DNA of 38,586 nucleotides from a virus: IMG/VR virus record IMGVR_UViG_3300037264_008951, positions 1 to 38,586 of that record; one strand, written 5' to 3'. Positions 37,749 to 38,586 of the stretch are shown in pieces. Made by a program: the position numbers and the translations under genes. Each line of letters opens with the position of its first letter. Position 1 is the stretch's first letter. The notes under the pieces were generated by a model that had not been told where the DNA came from, did not search any database, and saw nothing but the letters and a program-made list of their open reading frames with translations.

Positions 37749-38017
37749 TCTTCCCCCGCTTCCTTTTGGGGGTCACGCGGTGGCAATATTCTTACTCTGT
37801 ACTTCTGTTTTTTTTCATCAAAACAGGCATCCGCTTCTTCTTTGGTAAGTTTGAATTCACCAACTTTTCCCTGCTCGGTCGGCTCGTTATAAGCATCACG
37901 GAATACTTTCTGTAAATTTTTAGTCAGTCTCTCGTCGTGTTGTTCACAATAAATGGAGCCTTCCTTGGCCTGTCTTATTTCTCCGTGGAAATACTCGCAG
38001 ATTTCGCAGTTCTTCAT
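37745..38017 (-). CDS. Small Cys/His protein, 90 aa
   Basis: The start at 38017 is set by the ATGA overlap with the 88-aa gene; the frame is open further. MKNCEICEYFHGEIRQAKEG then SIYCEQHDE gives CxxC...CxxH, a possible zinc site. The rest is charged helix. Function is unknown. Confidence 0.6.
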   Translation of the reverse strand: MKNCEICEYFHGEIRQAKEGSIYCEQHDERLTKNLQKVFRDAYNEPTEQGKVGEFKLTKEEADACFDEKKQKYRVRILPPRDPQKEAGEE

Positions 38018-38280
38018 TTCTCCGCTTCCTTGAGGAGAGAGAGGATTGCTTTCTCGCTCGCTAAACACCCATAGCTAATTTCATTTTGTCGAAAGTCGGG
38101 TGGTAAATTGTCTGTTTCTTTCCAAAGTTTTACGCATTCGTCAGCCGCCCGTCTTATGCCCCTCTCCTCGGCTTCGTTGAGGGCTTCCGTTAATTCATAA
38201 ATCATTTCCGCACAGAATGCGGGGTCGGTATTTATGCGCCATCTATAATGCAACCTCTCCGCAATTTCTCTATTCGTCAC
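38014..38280 (-). CDS. Hypothetical helical protein, 88 aa
   Basis: Starts GTG at 38280 directly after GGGAGGGAT (VTNREIAERLHYRWRINTDP). It is helical and acidic with EMIYELTEALNEAEERGIRR and a Cys at DECVKLW. The ribosome site region is an exact copy of one 174 bases upstream. The family is not recognised, but this type is common among phage accessory genes. Confidence 0.6.
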   Translation of the reverse strand: MTNREIAERLHYRWRINTDPAFCAEMIYELTEALNEAEERGIRRAADECVKLWKETDNLPPDFRQNEISYGCLASEKAILSLLKEAEK

Positions 38281-38469
38281 ATCCCTCCCTTCTGGCAGAC
38301 GCAGGTCATTTCTTCCCTGATCTCTCTTTTTTCATTGGTTTTAATTTTCTCTTATTCACTCCATAATCATGGTAAGTAACTGTCCCGTCTTGGTCTGTGA
38401 CTACCAATGTTTTTTCAAGAATGATCTTTTTTTTACGCCTCTTTTTCACTTCACATCCCTCCCTTCTGG
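38277..38469. repeat. 19-bp exact direct repeat containing a ribosome site
   Basis: TCACATCCCTCCCTTCTGG occurs at 38277-38295 and 38451-38469. On the minus strand each reads as GGGAGGG followed by GTG, i.e. a translation-start cassette before two different genes. Confidence 0.75.
38306..38449 (-). CDS. Very basic small protein, 47 aa
   Basis: Starts GTG at 38449 (VKKRRKKKIILEKTLVVTDQ), overlapping the stop of the 24-codon gene (GTGA). It has a small strand pair (LVVTDQDGTVTYHDYG) and a second basic cluster (NKRKLKPMKKERSGKK). It may bind nucleic acid. Support comes from the repeated strong ribosome site and the overlap. Confidence 0.5.
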   Translation of the reverse strand: MKKRRKKKIILEKTLVVTDQDGTVTYHDYGVNKRKLKPMKKERSGKK

Positions 38470-38520
38470 CCTATAGTCTCTGCGTTCCTCCGCTCCTTCG
38501 TCGCTTTTAGCGGGTGTCAC
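38446..38520 (-). CDS. Micro-ORF, 24 aa
   Basis: GTG start with GGAGGTG about 7 bases upstream; the peptide runs VTPAKSDEGAEERRDYRPEG then RDVK and is fully polar. GTGA overlaps link it to genes on both sides. It could be a real peptide or a coupling leader. Confidence 0.4.
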   Translation of the reverse strand: MTPAKSDEGAEERRDYRPEGRDVK

Positions 38521-38586
38521 TTGAACACCTCCACTAGTCCTGGCCAATGATATTCCTTGCCACAGAAGCACAGATGGGGTCCGTCC
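38517..38586 (-). CDS. C-terminus of a protein cut by the window edge
   Basis: The last 22 codons read DGPHLCFCGKEYHWPG then LVEVFK. CFCG with a following His may be part of a zinc site. Its stop overlaps the GTG of the 24-codon frame. Confidence 0.5.
   Translation of the reverse strand, partial: DGPHLCFCGKEYHWPGLVEVFK

Noticed and set aside
1-38586. Contig ends joining into a circle
   Set aside because: Joining the edges does not bring the two cut minus-strand genes into one frame, and no terminal repeat was seen; a larger genome is more likely.
1-38586. CRISPR array, tRNA genes, insertion sequences, integrase and att sites
   Set aside because: No regularly spaced repeat set, cloverleaf, transposase or recombinase motif was recognised on either strand.

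Overview
The window is a large part of the genome of a tailed phage or prophage, probably short-tailed (podovirus-like), infecting a Gram-negative (diderm) bacterium. The phage call rests on an ordered set: a small-terminase candidate, TerL, a ~730-residue portal, a scaffold candidate, a Mu gpT-like major capsid protein, a head-tail adaptor, a nozzle-type propeller protein, internal/ejection-type proteins, tail fibres and a lysis cassette. The diderm host is inferred from lipoproteins, Sec signal peptides, an M23 endopeptidase and holin-like proteins. No replication, integrase, RNA polymerase or tRNA gene was seen, and both window edges cut through minus-strand genes, so the genome continues outside.

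Layout: (a) 1-749, minus: an exported protein (cut by the edge), a lipoprotein and a 31-residue membrane peptide, with a sigma70-like promoter at 776-803. (b) About 830-1737: a ~1 kb stretch without a convincing gene but with palindromes and short repeats. (c) 1738-3940, minus: an operon of small genes, mostly joined by ATGA/GTGA overlaps, headed by a GNAT-like gene. (d) 4005-11361, plus: small early-packaging genes, terminase, a tandem GroES-like protein, portal and a zinc ribbon, closed by a strong terminator at 11389-11437. (e) 11464-30864, plus: scaffold, decoration, capsid, adaptor, nozzle, ejection proteins, an Ntn-hydrolase-like protein and tail fibres, with an antisense HNH endonuclease gene wedged in at 16146-16823. 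(f) 30864-32851, plus: lysis cassette (M23 endopeptidase, coiled-coil membrane protein, holin-like protein) with an apparently complete class III adenylate-cyclase domain inside it. (g) 32841-38586, minus: accessory genes, including a split GT-B glycosyltransferase, micro-membrane proteins, a lipoprotein and several small cysteine-rich proteins.

The most unusual signal is that many proteins that look like virion parts begin with Sec-type signal peptides: a capsid-associated protein, the head-tail adaptor, probably the nozzle, and most fibre and appendage genes. Capsid, portal, terminase and ejection proteins do not. Other points of interest are the cyclase, a GroES-like protein made of two fused domains, an 11-residue lysine-run micro-ORF coupled to it, an Ntn-hydrolase-like protein with Cys at position 2, and tiny membrane peptides embedded in operons by overlaps on both sides. 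All functions are read from sequence by eye; no database search was possible.
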